Assembly: GCA_905221605.1 (NCBI GenBank)
Contig: CAJNDS010002127.1
Location: forward strand, 507,149 to 571,148
Direction of reading: 5' to 3'
Length of the DNA: 64,000 bases
From: Symbiodinium natans
Lineage: Eukaryota; Sar; Dinophyceae; Suessiales; Symbiodiniaceae
Shown piece after piece: positions 49,841-60,800 of this stretch. The translations under genes and the position numbers were made by a program. The notes beneath the pieces were generated by a model that made no database searches, was not told the origin of the DNA, and saw only the letters and a program-made list of their open reading frames with translations. The stretch's first letter is position 1; each line of letters starts with the position of its first letter.

Positions 49841-51116
49841 TGAGTCGGGCAGTGATACAGGAGTTGCACCTTCTGTAGAGCAACCGCGGCCGAACTATGT
49901 GCAGGGGTCACCGAGAGAAAGCATTGAGGGCTTAACCAGTTCCGCGAGAAGCTCGGCAGCCTACGGCTACTCACTGGTTTGGCACTGTACAAAGCCCTAG
50001 GCAAATTGTTCTGCAGGTTGAACTGCCTGGTCTGTACTGCCCACCCTATAAGCCCTGCCTGTACAGGGGAGAAGCTCACCCACATTCGGCTCACTCAGAA
50101 AAGGCAGAAGGTCTGGAACCGACACACGGGCTTTGCCTGTACGAACTGCAGACAAGTGGATTGGCAAAGTCGCCAACCTCCGGGGCAGGCCTAAGCTTTC
50201 TCGCTCTTACTGACTTAAGCCCCAGAAACCCATGCCGCAGCAGCACTGAGCTCCTGTTTGCCCCGTTTGCTGACCTGGTTTTCTCGCACTTACTCACCAG
50301 GGAGGAAGAACCAGCTTTCTCGCTCTTACTCACTGATTCAACCTCAGCGGCTCCAGAGGACCCACACCACTTGCACGCAGGGAGGGCTTGGTTGATTTGG
50401 GCATCTCAGTTGGGCCGGCTTTCGGGCTCCGAGCCACAGCCTTAAACCTCCGCAATCTGGTGCCTCAGGCTGTCCGTCAGCCTAGGTTTTGGTCCCTACA
50501 AACAACGCCTGCCGCTAGGCTTCCTCCTAGCTGGGCTTGCACCAACAGGAGAAAAACAACACACCCTGCAGGGACAAACAAAGGAAATACCTGACAGGCC
50601 AAACACGGGTAACTCCAAACTGATGCAGGGCAGCTTGCCCTCGGCCACAACCGGCCGGTGTACTAGGATCCTCGTCCGTTCCTCAACATCTCAGCGCGCA
50701 ACCCTCCCCTCATCAACCAGTGAGGATCTACAGGGACCGGTTCTGACGTTTTCCGCGCGTGCGCTGTGTTTGCAAGAACCCCGTGTTCCTGTGAAGTACC
50801 CGCAAGCACCTGAGCCCGAAAACCCGGTCCAGCGGTCTGCTAGACAGACCGAGCAAGGGGGCTGAACCGGTGTCAGGCTGAACACAAGCCGCTTCTAGGC
50901 GGCCGGTCCTGCAGGGTGTCCACGGAGCAACTGCGAAACACTCCGTTGGATGGAAAAGGGGTGCCGGGACTGGGCACTGAACTGCTTGCTCTAACCTGCA
51001 TCCTTATGCTTCCATTGCATGCAGCTTCGCTTTAGGATTCCGGAGGGGAGAGTCTCGCCCTTGATTCTGGCAGGGCATAAGCTCCTGCAATTTGGGTGGG
51101 TTGGGGCCATATTAGG

Positions 51117-52025
51117 TCAGACATCCCGGGGGGTGTCCTCCAAGTCTTCAAAGCCACACAATTGCCAATCACTGCTGCATGCTTCTTCTGGGGAGCCTTG
51201 ATCCTGAGAGCACCCTTCCTCAAGGAAGGTCCAGCCATGTGCGCTGGCTGCAGGAGACAGCCGAGACAGCGAAGGCTCTGCGGGCTCTCTGACTTGGTGA
51301 CCTAATTGACACAAGTCAGCCAGGGAGGCGTCGTCCAGAAACACCGGTCTCCTGACTGCTTGGTCGAAGCTCGGCCAGCTCCACGTGCACGCCAGGAAGT
51401 TTTCAAGACATAGGGCACAGTGGAGCTCGATGCGTCTTCCATCCTCTCCATGCAAGATCGCTGGTTGCCTTTTCCCAAGACCTGGTACGAAATTGAGGTT
51501 ATGGGTTGGGATGTTACCACAGCCAGTGCAATTAAAGTTCAAAAGGCGAAGCCACTGCACGGGCGGGTCGCCTCCCGTTCCCCCGTGGAGCTCTGCCGGG
51601 TCTTCCATGCATCTCCATTTCCCACAAGGCCCGGCTCGAACTGTTTTGCCGGATTTGCTGGTGCGAACAAAATACACGCTGCTGTCCTCGGAGAGGAGCA
51701 GCCACTCTTTCTGGCCCTTGTGAAACCAGCGAAAGCAGAGTGCTTGGTGGAAAGTCCTGCCTTGGCTGGCACCACAATTGGCTCTGTGGGCCCAAGTTCG
51801 CTCTGCACTTGCCAGGTTGCTCGAGCATCTTACCTGGGCTGGAGAAACTCCACAGCCAGCTGTAAGAGGACTCGCATAAGGGAAGAGATCCCCAAGCCGG
51901 GCTGCTTCGCCCTCCAGTCGGGCCGTGCCTTCTTTATGGCTCTCTGCATCGCAAGTTGGGTGAGATGACTCCAACCCGTCACTTGCTGGCAGTGAGGATC
52001 TCGACTGCACAGGTGCTCTGGACAT
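51117..52025 (-). CDS. unknown 302-aa Cys-containing protein of a dispersed/tandem gene unit
   Basis: The ATG at 52025 is 118 nt from the end of a spliced-leader relic, so a 5'-UTR of a once trans-spliced mRNA is apparent. The N-terminal ~50 residues are Ser/Glu-rich. The middle contains ALCFRWFHKGQKEWLLLSED, and residues ~170-235 carry two Cys pairs, FNCTGCGN and LHCALCLEN, possibly one zinc site. The C-terminus is acidic with Cys residues. I recognise no family. A second, frameshifted copy exists at 53376-54268, and conservation between them supports a real gene. It is uninterrupted as read. CAGGTAAGA at its midpoint looks like a splice donor, but the frame continues through. Confidence 0.6.
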   Translation of the reverse strand: MSRAPVQSRSSLPASDGLESSHPTCDAESHKEGTARLEGEAARLGDLFPYASPLTAGCGVSPAQVRCSSNLASAERTWAHRANCGASQGRTFHQALCFRWFHKGQKEWLLLSEDSSVYFVRTSKSGKTVRAGPCGKWRCMEDPAELHGGTGGDPPVQWLRLLNFNCTGCGNIPTHNLNFVPGLGKRQPAILHGEDGRRIELHCALCLENFLACTWSWPSFDQAVRRPVFLDDASLADLCQLGHQVREPAEPSLSRLSPAASAHGWTFLEEGCSQDQGSPEEACSSDWQLCGFEDLEDTPRDV

Positions 52026-52143
52026 GGCTCAAATGAAGGCTGTGAAAATCAGGCCTGGAACCCAAAGCAGTTAGGGGACTCGAGGCTGGTTCACACAGCT
52101 ACAGCTCTGCTACCTGTGCACCCCACCGGGGTTGAGCCGAGAT

Positions 52144-52166
52144 CTTGAGCCAAAATGGCTTGAGCC
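52144..52166 (-). repeat. tandem dinoflagellate spliced-leader (DinoSL) relic
   Basis: On the minus strand GGCTCAAG is followed directly by CCATTTTGGCTCAAG: a truncated leader followed by bases 8-22 of the 22-nt DinoSL. This is the arrangement expected when an mRNA that already carried a genomic leader copy was trans-spliced again at the leader's internal AG and then reverse-transcribed into the genome. Confidence 0.85.
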
Positions 52167-52304
52167 ATGATGATGAACTTTTCACACGAAAGCGGGCTGC
52201 GTCGCTAGCCAGGTTAGGCTCTTCGGAACCGAAGTTCCGGTAGGTATTAACTATGCACGGAAAAGGGTCTCTCGAGGTGTCCTTGGCCTGCTTAACACGG
52301 CCGT

Positions 52305-52612
52305 ACTATGTGCAGGGAGCACCGAGAGAAGAATTAAGGGCTTAACCAGTTCCGCGAGAAGCTCGGCGGCCTACGGCTACTCACTGGTTTGGCACTGTAC
52401 AAAGCCCTAGGCAAAATGTTCTGCAGGTTGAACTGCCTGGTCTGTACTGCCTACCCTATCAGCCCTGCCAGTACAGGGGAGAAACTCACCCACTTCCGGC
52501 TCACTCAGAAAAGGCAGAAGGTCTGGAACCGATACATGGGCAATGCCTGTACTAAACTGAACGCAAGTGGCATGGCAAAGTCGCAAACCTCCGGAGCAGG
52601 CCTAGGCTTATG
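52305..52612 (+). repeat. extra copy of the gene-unit terminal segment
   Basis: It matches 49890-50210 (same strand) and the reverse of 55270-55570, with the shared words GGCTTAACCAGTTCCGCGAG and AGGTTGAACTGCCTGGTCTG. Confidence 0.8.
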
Positions 52613-52649
52613 AGTTGATTTGGCATGCAGACTCTGGAAAAGTCCTGTT

Positions 52650-52930
52650 TATTATTTCTGTGATTTAGGCCGTGATTGGGGCTGTGAGGTGGTGTGTGAA
52701 TGTTCTGCAATGGACTGCACAAGCTGTGATTCTCCTGTGACGTTCCTGCGATTTTCCTGTGAGTTGCTTGTCGTTATCCTGCGATTTTCTTGTGATCTCC
52801 GTGCGACTTTCCTGTGGTTTTCCTTTAAATGTTCTGTCATTGTGATGTTCCTGCGATTGCCCTGCGATTGCCCTGTGATTGCCCTGTGATCTTCCTGTGA
52901 TTTTCCTGTGATTTTCATTTGTTTCTTCTG
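52650..52930. repeat. CCTGTGATTTT minisatellite
   Basis: Units of 11-13 bp (CCTGCGATTTT, CCTGTGATTGC) separate the two divergent gene-unit copies. Confidence 0.6.
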
Positions 52931-53245
52931 CGTGTTCTATGATTTTCTCCTGAAGTAGAAGCCCTTGCCATACATTGTCCCCGCACCAGACCCAGCAAAG
53001 GTCATCTGGAAGTCGTCCTGGGCAATCCGCAAACCTGCTCGCACTCGGGTGCCATGCCACAGGTAGGTCTCGTTCAGGTCGCCGCTGAGCTCTGCCAAGA
53101 CCGAGTCCATTCCGTGTTAAGCAGGCCAAGGTCACCTCGAGAGTTTTTCTTTTCAGTGCATAGTTAATACTTTCCGGAACTTCGGTTCCGAAGAGCCTAA
53201 CCTGGCTAGCGACGCAGCCCGCTTTCGTGTGAAAAATTCATCACT

Positions 53246-53257
53246 TTTTGGCTCAAG
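53246..53257 (+). repeat. spliced-leader relic of copy 2
   Basis: TTTTGGCTCAAG, the last 12 bases of DinoSL, ends 118 nt before the ATG at 53376, as in the other copy. Confidence 0.7.
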
Positions 53258-53375
53258 ATCTCGGCTCAACCCCGGTGGGGTGCACAGGTAGCAGAGCGGT
53301 AGCTGTGTGAACCAGCCTCGAGTCCCCTAACCGCTTTGGGTACCAGGCCTGTTTTTCGCAGCCTTCATTTGAGCC

Positions 53376-54268
53376 ATGTCCAGAGCACCTGTGCAGTCGA
53401 GATCCTCACTGCCAACAAGTGACGGGTTGGAGTCATCTCACCCAACTTGCGATGCAGAGAGCCAGATAGAAGGCACGGCCCGACTGGAGGGCGAAGCAGC
53501 CCGGCTTGGGGAACTCTTCCCTTATGCGAGTCCTCTTACAGCCGGCTGTGGAGTTTCTCCAGCCTTGGAAGACCAGGTAAGATGCTCGAGCAGCCTGGCA
53601 AATCCAGAGCGAACTTGGGCCCATAGAGCCAATTGCGTTTCCAGCCAAGGCAGGACTTTCCATCAAGCACTCTGCTTTCGCTGGTTTCACAAGGGCCGCA
53701 AAGAGTGGCTGCTCCTTTCCGAGGACTGCAGCGTGTATTTTGTTCGAGAGCCGGACCTTGTGGGCAATGGAGATGCATGGAAGACCCAGCAGAGCTTCAC
53801 GGGGGAACGGGAGGCGACCCGCCCGTGCAGTGGCTTCGCCTTTTAAACTTTAATTGCACTGGCTGTGGTAATATTCCGACCCATAACCTCAATTTCATGC
53901 CAGGCCCTGGGAAATGGCAACCAGCGATCTTGTATGGAGAGGATGGAAGGCGCATCGAGCTCCACTGTGCGCTTTGTCTTGAAAGCTTCCTAGCGTGCAC
54001 GTGGAGCTGGCCGAGTTTCGACCAAGCAGTTAGGAGACCGGTGTTTCTGGACGACGCTTCCCTTGCTGACTTGCGTCAGTTAGGTCACCAAGTTACGGAG
54101 CCCGTAGAACCTTCGCTGGCGCCGCTGTCTTCTGCAGCCAGTGCACATGGCTGGACCTTCCTTGAGGAAGCGTGTTCTCGGGATCTAGACTCCCCAGAAG
54201 AAGCATGCAGCAGTGACAGGCTAGTGTGTGGCTTTGAAGACTTGGAAGACATCCCCTGGGAGGTCTGA
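53376..54268 (+). pseudogene. frameshifted copy of the 302-aa gene
   Basis: The first frame (53376-53846) gives MSRAPVQSRSSLPTSDGLES and continues like the intact copy up to SVYFVRE. The matching C-terminal part then continues in another frame to 54268. The cause is near 53750: 27 bp between two GTTCG words are missing and two bases (AG) are extra, so the net shift breaks the frame. A 12-bp in-frame insertion (TTGGAAGACCAG-like) lies near 53565. Both Cys pairs survive in the second frame. It is likely non-functional, unless translation begins in the second frame. Confidence 0.7.
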
Positions 54269-55570
54269 CCTAATACGGCCCCAACCCACCCGAATTGCAG
54301 GAGCTATGCCCTGCCAGAATCAAGGGTGAGATGCTCACCCTCCGGAATCCCATTGTCACGGGTGAAGCCTCTCCCCGTTCAATCAGTGACGGTCCTTTGA
54401 GTCCGTTCCCAAACTGAGAGTGCCACAGGGCACCAAGGAGAATCTTGCATAGAATTGGATCATTTAATGATCGCATAAGGATGCAGGTTGTAAGAATGCA
54501 AGCAGACAAGTGCTCAGTCCCGGCACGTACCCAGATCCATCCGTCGGAATATTTTCGCAGTTGTTCCGATGGACACCCTGCAGGACGGGCCGCCTCGACG
54601 CGGCTTTTGTTCAGCCTGACACCGGTTCGGCCCCCCTTGCTCGGTCTGTGCAGCAGACCGCTGGACCGGGTTTTCGGGCTCAGGTGCTTGTGGGTCTTCC
54701 ACAGGCCCAACACGGGGTTCTCGCAAACACAGCGCACGAAAGGATAACGTAAGAACCGCGCCCTGAAGATCCTCACAGGTTGATGAGGGGAGGGAGGGCG
54801 CTGAGGGGACTGGAATGGACAGGGAGACGCCGGACGAGGTTCCGGTAGCTGAGAACAAGCGGGTCTCCCACCCGATTGAGGTTTTAGGGCTGGCCGCCAC
54901 TCACCCAGTTTGGGGTTACCCGTGTTTGGCCTGTCGAGGATTTCCTTTGAGATTCCTGCAGGGTGCTGTTGTTTTTTCTCCGGGTGGTGCAAGCCCATCT
55001 TGGAGGAAGCCTGGCGCCAGATTGTGGAGGTTAAAGGCTGTGGCTCGGTGCCTGAAAGCCTGCCCAACTGAGCTGCCCAAATCAACCAAGCCCTCCCTGC
55101 GTGCAAGTGGTATGGGTTCCCCTGGAGCCGCTGAGGTTGAACCAGTAAGTAAGAGCGAGAAAGCTGGTTCCCCTCCCTGCTAAATAAGTGCGAGAAAGCC
55201 AGGTCAGCAAACGGGGCTAACAGGAGCTCAGTGCTGCTGCGGCATGAGTTTCTGGGGCCTAGGTTAGTAAGGGCGAGAAAGCCTAGGCCTGCTCCGGAGG
55301 TTGGCGACTTTGCCATGCCACTTGCGTTCAGTTTAGTACAGGCATTGCCCATGTATCGGTTCCAGACCTTCTGCCTTTTCTGAGTGAGCCGGAAGTGGGT
55401 GAGTTTCTCCCCTGTACTGGCAGGGCTGATAGGGTAGGCAGCACAGACCAGGCAGTTCAACCTGCAGAACATTTTGCCTAGGGCTTTGTACAGTGCCAAA
55501 CCAGTGAGTAGCCGTAGGCCGCCGAGCTTCTCGCGGAACTGGTTAAGCCCTTAATTCTTCTCTCGGTGCT

Positions 55571-55800
55571 GCGTAGTTAATACCTACCGGAACTTCGGTT
55601 CCGAAGAGCCTAACCTGGCTAGCGACGCAGCCCGCTTTCGTGTGAAAAATTCACCAAATTCACCTTGGCTCAAGTTTCGGCTCAACCCCGGTGGGGTGCA
55701 CACAGTAGCTGAGCGGTAGTTGTGGTGAACCAGCCTCGAGTCCTCAAACTTGCTTTGGGAAACAGGCCTGAGTCAACCCCAGCTTGTCCGTAGTCAGAGC
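55571..55800 (+). repeat. 5' fragment of a third gene unit
   Basis: It contains the same upstream sequence (TAGTTAATACCTACCGGAAC), TTGGCTCAAG (55665-55674) as a relic of the leader, and the following CGGCTCAACCCCGGTGGGGT. Homology fades near 55800, before the coding start. The frame at 55806-56153 is not homologous to the gene. Confidence 0.65.
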
Positions 55801-56481
55801 CATCTGTGTGTTTGAGCCAGGAGAGTTTCTCCCTGTTCGCTCCTATCGGGGCAGTCACCACACCCTCCCACCGTTACGGGGGAGAAAGGGTGGGTAACAC
55901 GGCCTCAGGGTCCTCGTCCTCGAAGGACGTTCCTGAGCCGCCGGCAGAAGGGCCGGTTTTCTTTGGCTTGGAGGAGCGTCAGCGCCTGCAAAACTCCTTG
56001 CGCCCCTTTTTGAGGGAGGAGATTTGGGACACGAACCTTCCGCCAACGTCTACCAAGAAATCCAAAAGGTCTTCAAACTTCTGGCGCGCGAGCGCACCCG
56101 AAACGATTGGGTCCAGGCAGCTCGCAGTCAGCTGCTCGACGAAGCAAGGCTAGAGGCCTGGATTTCAACCCTTAACAAACAGGGGCTCTAAGACCCACCT
56201 GGCCCACCAAGGGGAGCTTCTCCCTTGCTGTTTGGTTGCGCAGCAAGAGAGCCTCTCCTTGCTCAGGCCGCGATTTTCGCGTGCCAGGCTCATACGCAGG
56301 TCCCTTGACCCCTCCTACCCCAATCCAACCCTTCCAAGATGAGCTTCTGTAAAGTTTTTCTACTACCTGGGAACCCACCTACCAACCCAAAGGGTTGATG
56401 AGCATGTGTGGATTTGTGACTCATGTTTTACCGACAGCGCCTTTACCGGTTCAAGGAAAAAGAGCGACTTGAAGTTTAGCA

Positions 56482-56493
56482 TGGTAGCGGAGC
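56482..56493 (+). promoter_or_regulatory. primer-binding site of the second copia
   Basis: TGGTAGCGGAGC follows a CA end (GTTTAGCA). It is similar to the site at 33189 (TGGTAGTAGAGC). Confidence 0.6.
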
Positions 56494-56518
56494 ACACTGT
56501 GCATCCGGGACCGAAGCC

Positions 56519-57802
56519 ATGCCTCGTGGCCGTGATGATGGTTTGGGTTGGAACCCTGATGCTGTGGAGCCAATGGAGCCCACAGAACCTACAGAGCCCA
56601 TGGAACTCACAGAACCCATGGAGCCAATGGAACTCACAGAACCCATGGAGCCGATGGAACCCGCAGAGCCCATGGAAGAAGTGGAACAAGAAGAAGAAAT
56701 GGAGCCACGAAGAAAGGAGATCAAAATTCACCGTGTTGGCATGGGAAAAGGCTACGGATCTTCAGCACGCAGTGCAGCTGAAGGAAGTGGAAGTGCACCA
56801 AGCTATATGCCTCCAAAGCCGAAGAAGAAGCCCGAACGACCAGTGGTGGAAGGAAGAGATTACATTCCCTTGGAAGGAGGAGAACCAGACGGGCCAGTGG
56901 AGATCGGGAGTCCTAGTTCCTCTAGCCCCGAAACTACAATGGTGTACCAAGAGGCACCACCTACACCAAGAAGGGAGCCGAGAACACTTTCGTCTGGGCA
57001 CATCGCCTTGGAGCTGCAAGAGCAGCAAGTGTCTGCTGAGCAACGCAGGCGTAGGCAGCTGGAGAGACTCTCTGCACTCTCAGCGGAAGCTGAAAGGATC
57101 CAACGGCGAGCAAGGGAGCGAGCCTTGCAGGAGCCAGTTCGGTTTCCAAAGTCAGGAGGGCCACCGCCACCACCAGCGGGCCCAGAACCAGAGCAAGCTC
57201 CAGAGTGTCCACCGCCAGGACAAGAACGAGCTCCAGAGTGTCCACCTCCGGACCCAATGCCGTGTGGTACGAAACTTCCTCTTCACACGCTGGACGGGGA
57301 ACCCAGCAACGCAGCAGTGGCGGAACACATCCGCCGGAATGAGGAAGAGTATGCTGCAAGACGTGCCGGTGCAATTCCTTCAGGAGACGAAGCAAGAGCC
57401 AGGGAATCCAAGGAATTTGCTCGTGGAGTTGCATACTTTCGGGCCAGGTACGGCCAGCGAAGCCAAAGCAGTGGAACAGCGAGTTCCAGCCGAGACACGG
57501 GGCCTGGGACCCTACAACCCAGGACGGGGCCTGGGACCCTACAACCCAGGATGGAAGATGCGAGAGCTGAACCAGGGAGCAGTTCCAGAGGACCACCTCC
57601 GAAGGAACGACCTGCTGGAAGCAAGGCGCCACCTCCAGAGCCAAAGGGACCACCACCGAAGCGAGGGGGAGCAACGCAAGCCACTACGCTCTACCCGAAT
57701 TCTCCTTGGAGGAGAGCAGAAAGGAGGAGAATGCGAGAAAGGGGCGAGGAGCCAAACCCTGGAAATGAGGAAGATGAATGGGGAGATTGGTCAGGACGAT
57801 GA
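56519..57802 (+). CDS. upstream ORF of the second copia, Pro/Glu-rich
   Basis: This 427-residue protein starts at the ATG 26 bases after the primer site. Residues ~18-60 are a (M/T)EP repeat (PMEPTEPTEPMELTEPMEP). A charged coiled-coil-like part lies at ~170-210 (EQRRRRQLERLSALSAEAER) and a Pro-rich part with PECPPPGQERAPECPPP at ~240. A short repeat GPGTLQP occurs twice near 330-345. It has no known retroelement domain. Its TGA overlaps an ATG of the gag-pol frame (ATGA at 57799-57802), which suggests coupled re-initiation. Frames in all three phases are open over this purine-rich stretch, so the choice rests on the start position after the primer site. Confidence 0.55.
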   Translation: MPRGRDDGLGWNPDAVEPMEPTEPTEPMELTEPMEPMELTEPMEPMEPAEPMEEVEQEEEMEPRRKEIKIHRVGMGKGYGSSARSAAEGSGSAPSYMPPKPKKKPERPVVEGRDYIPLEGGEPDGPVEIGSPSSSSPETTMVYQEAPPTPRREPRTLSSGHIALELQEQQVSAEQRRRRQLERLSALSAEAERIQRRARERALQEPVRFPKSGGPPPPPAGPEPEQAPECPPPGQERAPECPPPDPMPCGTKLPLHTLDGEPSNAAVAEHIRRNEEEYAARRAGAIPSGDEARARESKEFARGVAYFRARYGQRSQSSGTASSSRDTGPGTLQPRTGPGTLQPRMEDARAEPGSSSRGPPPKERPAGSKAPPPEPKGPPPKRGGATQATTLYPNSPWRRAERRRMRERGEEPNPGNEEDEWGDWSGR

Positions 57803-60800
57803 GGATCGACTACCAGAAGGAGAAAGCAGAGATCGACTACCAGGAGGAGAAAACAGAGATCGACTACCAGGAGGAATCAAAATTCTATGGCCTATGTACA
57901 AACAAGAGCCTCTACTCCGACAAGACTATGAATGGAACAAGAGATCCATTGGTGATGTGGATTTGGACCAGCATTCCAGGAGCAAAGAACCTCTACGACC
58001 CCAAGACTATGCAATTCGATTACAATGGAGGAATGGCAATGATGCTTATGCTTGGAGTATCAGGTGCGATCATGTTGTGCATTGGATGTTTGCAAGCGAC
58101 AGTGCACTTGCAGTCATGTCGTCAGTCATGTTTGTGGAGATTGCAACATTCATGTTTTCGGAGGCGCTTGAGCAGAGGGGCACGGAGAGATCACTTGCGT
58201 TCGTGTGCTTGTGTGAGAAAACAACAGAGAGGAGCGATGCTGTGTGTGCTTGTCGTGTTACAGTTTTCTGCAGTGCAAGGGATGCAGCAGAATGGACCAC
58301 CCCAACAACCCACAGAACTTTCTGAAATTCTGACTGCATTGACAAGGGCGACCCAAGTTGGAATGAGTGCGCTACAAAGGTTGGAGCAACAAGCAAGCAG
58401 TTCGGATGATCTGAACCGAAGGATTGAAAGTGCGACAAAGGCGATCAAGGCACCAGATGTTTGGAACCCACAAGCCTCGGGAGAACATCCACCGGATTTT
58501 ACAACCTGGAAACATCAGTTTCTGAATTGGCTAGGTTTTGCCGATTCGCAGTACTCAGAAGCTCTAAGTATGATTGAAAGTCTGGGAGCAACGCCGATCG
58601 ATGTTTCGACTCTCACTACAGTGGAGAGAGAACTTTCGACAAAGCTTTACCACATACTGACTTCGTATATGCGGGGAGCAGCAACGCAACTGTCTCGAAA
58701 TTGGAGCAGGGAGCGATGTGGGTATCGTCTCTATCAAAGTTTGCTTTGGGAATACCAACCAGCCACCAAACAACGAGCTCTAACCCTCAGTCAAGCGATT
58801 GGGATGTTTCCCAACTTCGATGGGGGCAAGAGCATGGTGGAGCAGATTGGTTCACTGGAAAACCTTGTTCGGGAGTACGAGATCGCTTCAGGAAAGACCT
58901 ACGATCGAGATTTGTTGATGGGAGTTTTGCTTCGATGTTCACCGAGGGCGATTCGAGACCACCTTACTTTGACAATGCCCGAAGGAACAAACTACATGTC
59001 AGTGAAGCAAGCGATTCTTTCATACGAGCAAAGCAGCAAAACTTGGGATTACCAGACGGTGTTGAAGCAAAAGACCTTGCAGAACACAGCGAGCAGTTCG
59101 AATGCAGATCAAGGACCAGCACCAATGGAAGTGGATGCAGTGTACGAGAAAGGAGGAGGAAAAGGAAACAAAGGCAACAAAGGAAACAAAGGAGGAAAAG
59201 GATCCTACTCGTGGTCAAGCTTTGGAGCAGGATTTCGCCAATGGAGAAAAGGTGGACGAAAAGGAAGCTACAAAGGAGGAAAGAAAGGACGAGGCAAAGG
59301 TTTCCACAAAGGAGGAAAGAAAGGCGGAAAGAAAGGTGGAAAGCATGGCAAAGGAGGAAAGAAAGGTGGAGGAAAGAAGTTGGACAGAGATGTTTGCCGA
59401 TTCTGCAAGCAGCGAGGACATTGGGGAAACGAGTGTCCAAACCGCAATGTTCGAGAAGTGCAGGCGAGCGAGGCCAGCACCGAGGTACCCCACTCGACAG
59501 TCGAGTCTGTTACTCCGTCGCAGAGTGCGAGCCAATACAGGATAAGGAGAGTGAGGAACATTGATTTCCATCACATTGCGAACACACCACCTGACGGCAC
59601 AGAGCACTATAAGCTTAGCGAAGTTTCAGAAGAAGAAGGTGATTGGTTCACCAGAAGGATAGAGGTGCAAGGACCAGAGTGCTACTACATCGGGGATGAG
59701 AGTGAGAACAAACAAGATCATGAGAGTGATGAGCTGTATCAATGGTATGAAAACAGCTTGGAAAGAGTTCAAGGAGGATTGGGACCTCCAGGAGGATTGG
59801 AACCTCTGAGTCAGGGAGGATCGGAACCTCTCAATGTGCGAATGGTTCAGTTGGACACAAAGCAACATGTGGTGATCTTGGATTCAGGAGCAGATGTGAG
59901 TTTGTTACCACGAAGATTGTCGGATGCAGGCGTCGAAGTTTCGACCCCAACCTCTCTGAGGTTGCAGGACGCACAAGGGGGTGCGATGCGAGTTGAAGGT
60001 ATGCGGCGAGCAGTTTTGCAGTTCAGTAGCTGCAGTGTGACTGAGGACTTTGTGTTGTCGGACACCAATAACATCTTGCTGTCTTTAGGAAGGCCACTCA
60101 AAAATGGATGGAAGTTTGTGTCAGTGGGATGCAAACAGCGCCAAGGGGGCGAGACCTGGGGAGAAGAAACCCAGGCGGGGGAACTTGTATCTCCCGATGG
60201 TAAGGCACGGGTGCCTGTGGAATACCAGAGGAATAGCTTGAGATTGACAGCGGAAGTTAGAGGAGTCGAGCAAGTCAGGGCAGTCAAGGTGACTTTGGCC
60301 TATGACTTTGGTAAAGTCCCAGAGAAGGATTGGAGCCTTCTACCGAATGGAACGCCAGTCCATCGCCATTTTGGACTTGAGTTTGTAAAGCCACCGACAG
60401 GTACTTGGAAGTACAGGACCACCATCGTGAAGGTGGGCAACGAATGGGAAGTGATTGAAGCAACGGAATTGCTCGAGCGAAAATCCGACTTGGAAGATCG
60501 AATACCGGGATTGCTTTTTCGATCAGAAATTCTCACATTCTTGCATAGGACACCAGAGTATCTGGACAAGTGCTTGGTAGAAGAGGTAGCACCAGAAGAA
60601 GCACCAAAGGAGGAAGAAAAGAAGATGGAAGAGGAGCCAGAATGGTTTGGAAGAGAAAGAGGAGCTCCAGAAGAGTTGCAGGTGCCAGTGCCGAAAGGAG
60701 TTGTGAAGCAGCAAGGAAAGGCAGGAGGACACCAAGAGTTGGAACTCGACATGGGAAGTACTATTGTGGTGAATGGAGAGTCACTCACAGCAACGAGTGA

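Larger units (their letters stand above)
49890..52300 (-). repeat. ~2.4-kb gene unit, minus-strand copy
   Basis: Read on the minus strand, the order is 5' flank with spliced-leader relic, gene (52025-51117), 3' flank (51090-50230) and an ACTCACTGGTTTGGCACTGT segment (50230-49890). The plus-strand copy at 53111-55570 has the same order. An extra copy of the last segment (52305-52610) sits upstream, so units were once head to tail. Confidence 0.75.
53111..55570 (+). repeat. ~2.4-kb gene unit, plus-strand copy
   Basis: The unit starts CCGTGTTAAGCAGGCCAAGG, runs through the relic leader, the frameshifted gene, the 3' flank and the terminal segment, and is followed at once by the start of a third unit (55571-55800). 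Together with 49890-52300 it forms a large inverted repeat with an ~800-bp spacer. Confidence 0.75.

Noticed and set aside
49072..49883. Several frames with ITAQITAR- or QPKSQPKS-type repeats
   Set aside because: They are products of the 12-bp minisatellite in either orientation.
53289..53325. Possible tRNA: TAGCAGAGCGG fits a pol III A box, with CTCGAGTCC as a B-box-like word
   Set aside because: The boxes are only ~26 nt apart, too close for a tRNA. No acceptor stem forms, and the other copy has a mismatch in the A box.
55806..56153. A 115-codon frame after the third gene-unit fragment
   Set aside because: There is no ATG at its start and no similarity to the gene of the other units. It probably lies in unit remnant and copia LTR sequence.
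56406..58325. A 639-codon open frame overlapping both the Pro/Glu-rich ORF and the front of gag-pol
   Set aside because: It begins inside the probable LTR before the primer site, shows no domain, and its Trp/Ser/Gln-rich repeats mirror the (M/T)EP repeat read in another phase. Purine-rich DNA lacks stops in all phases here.
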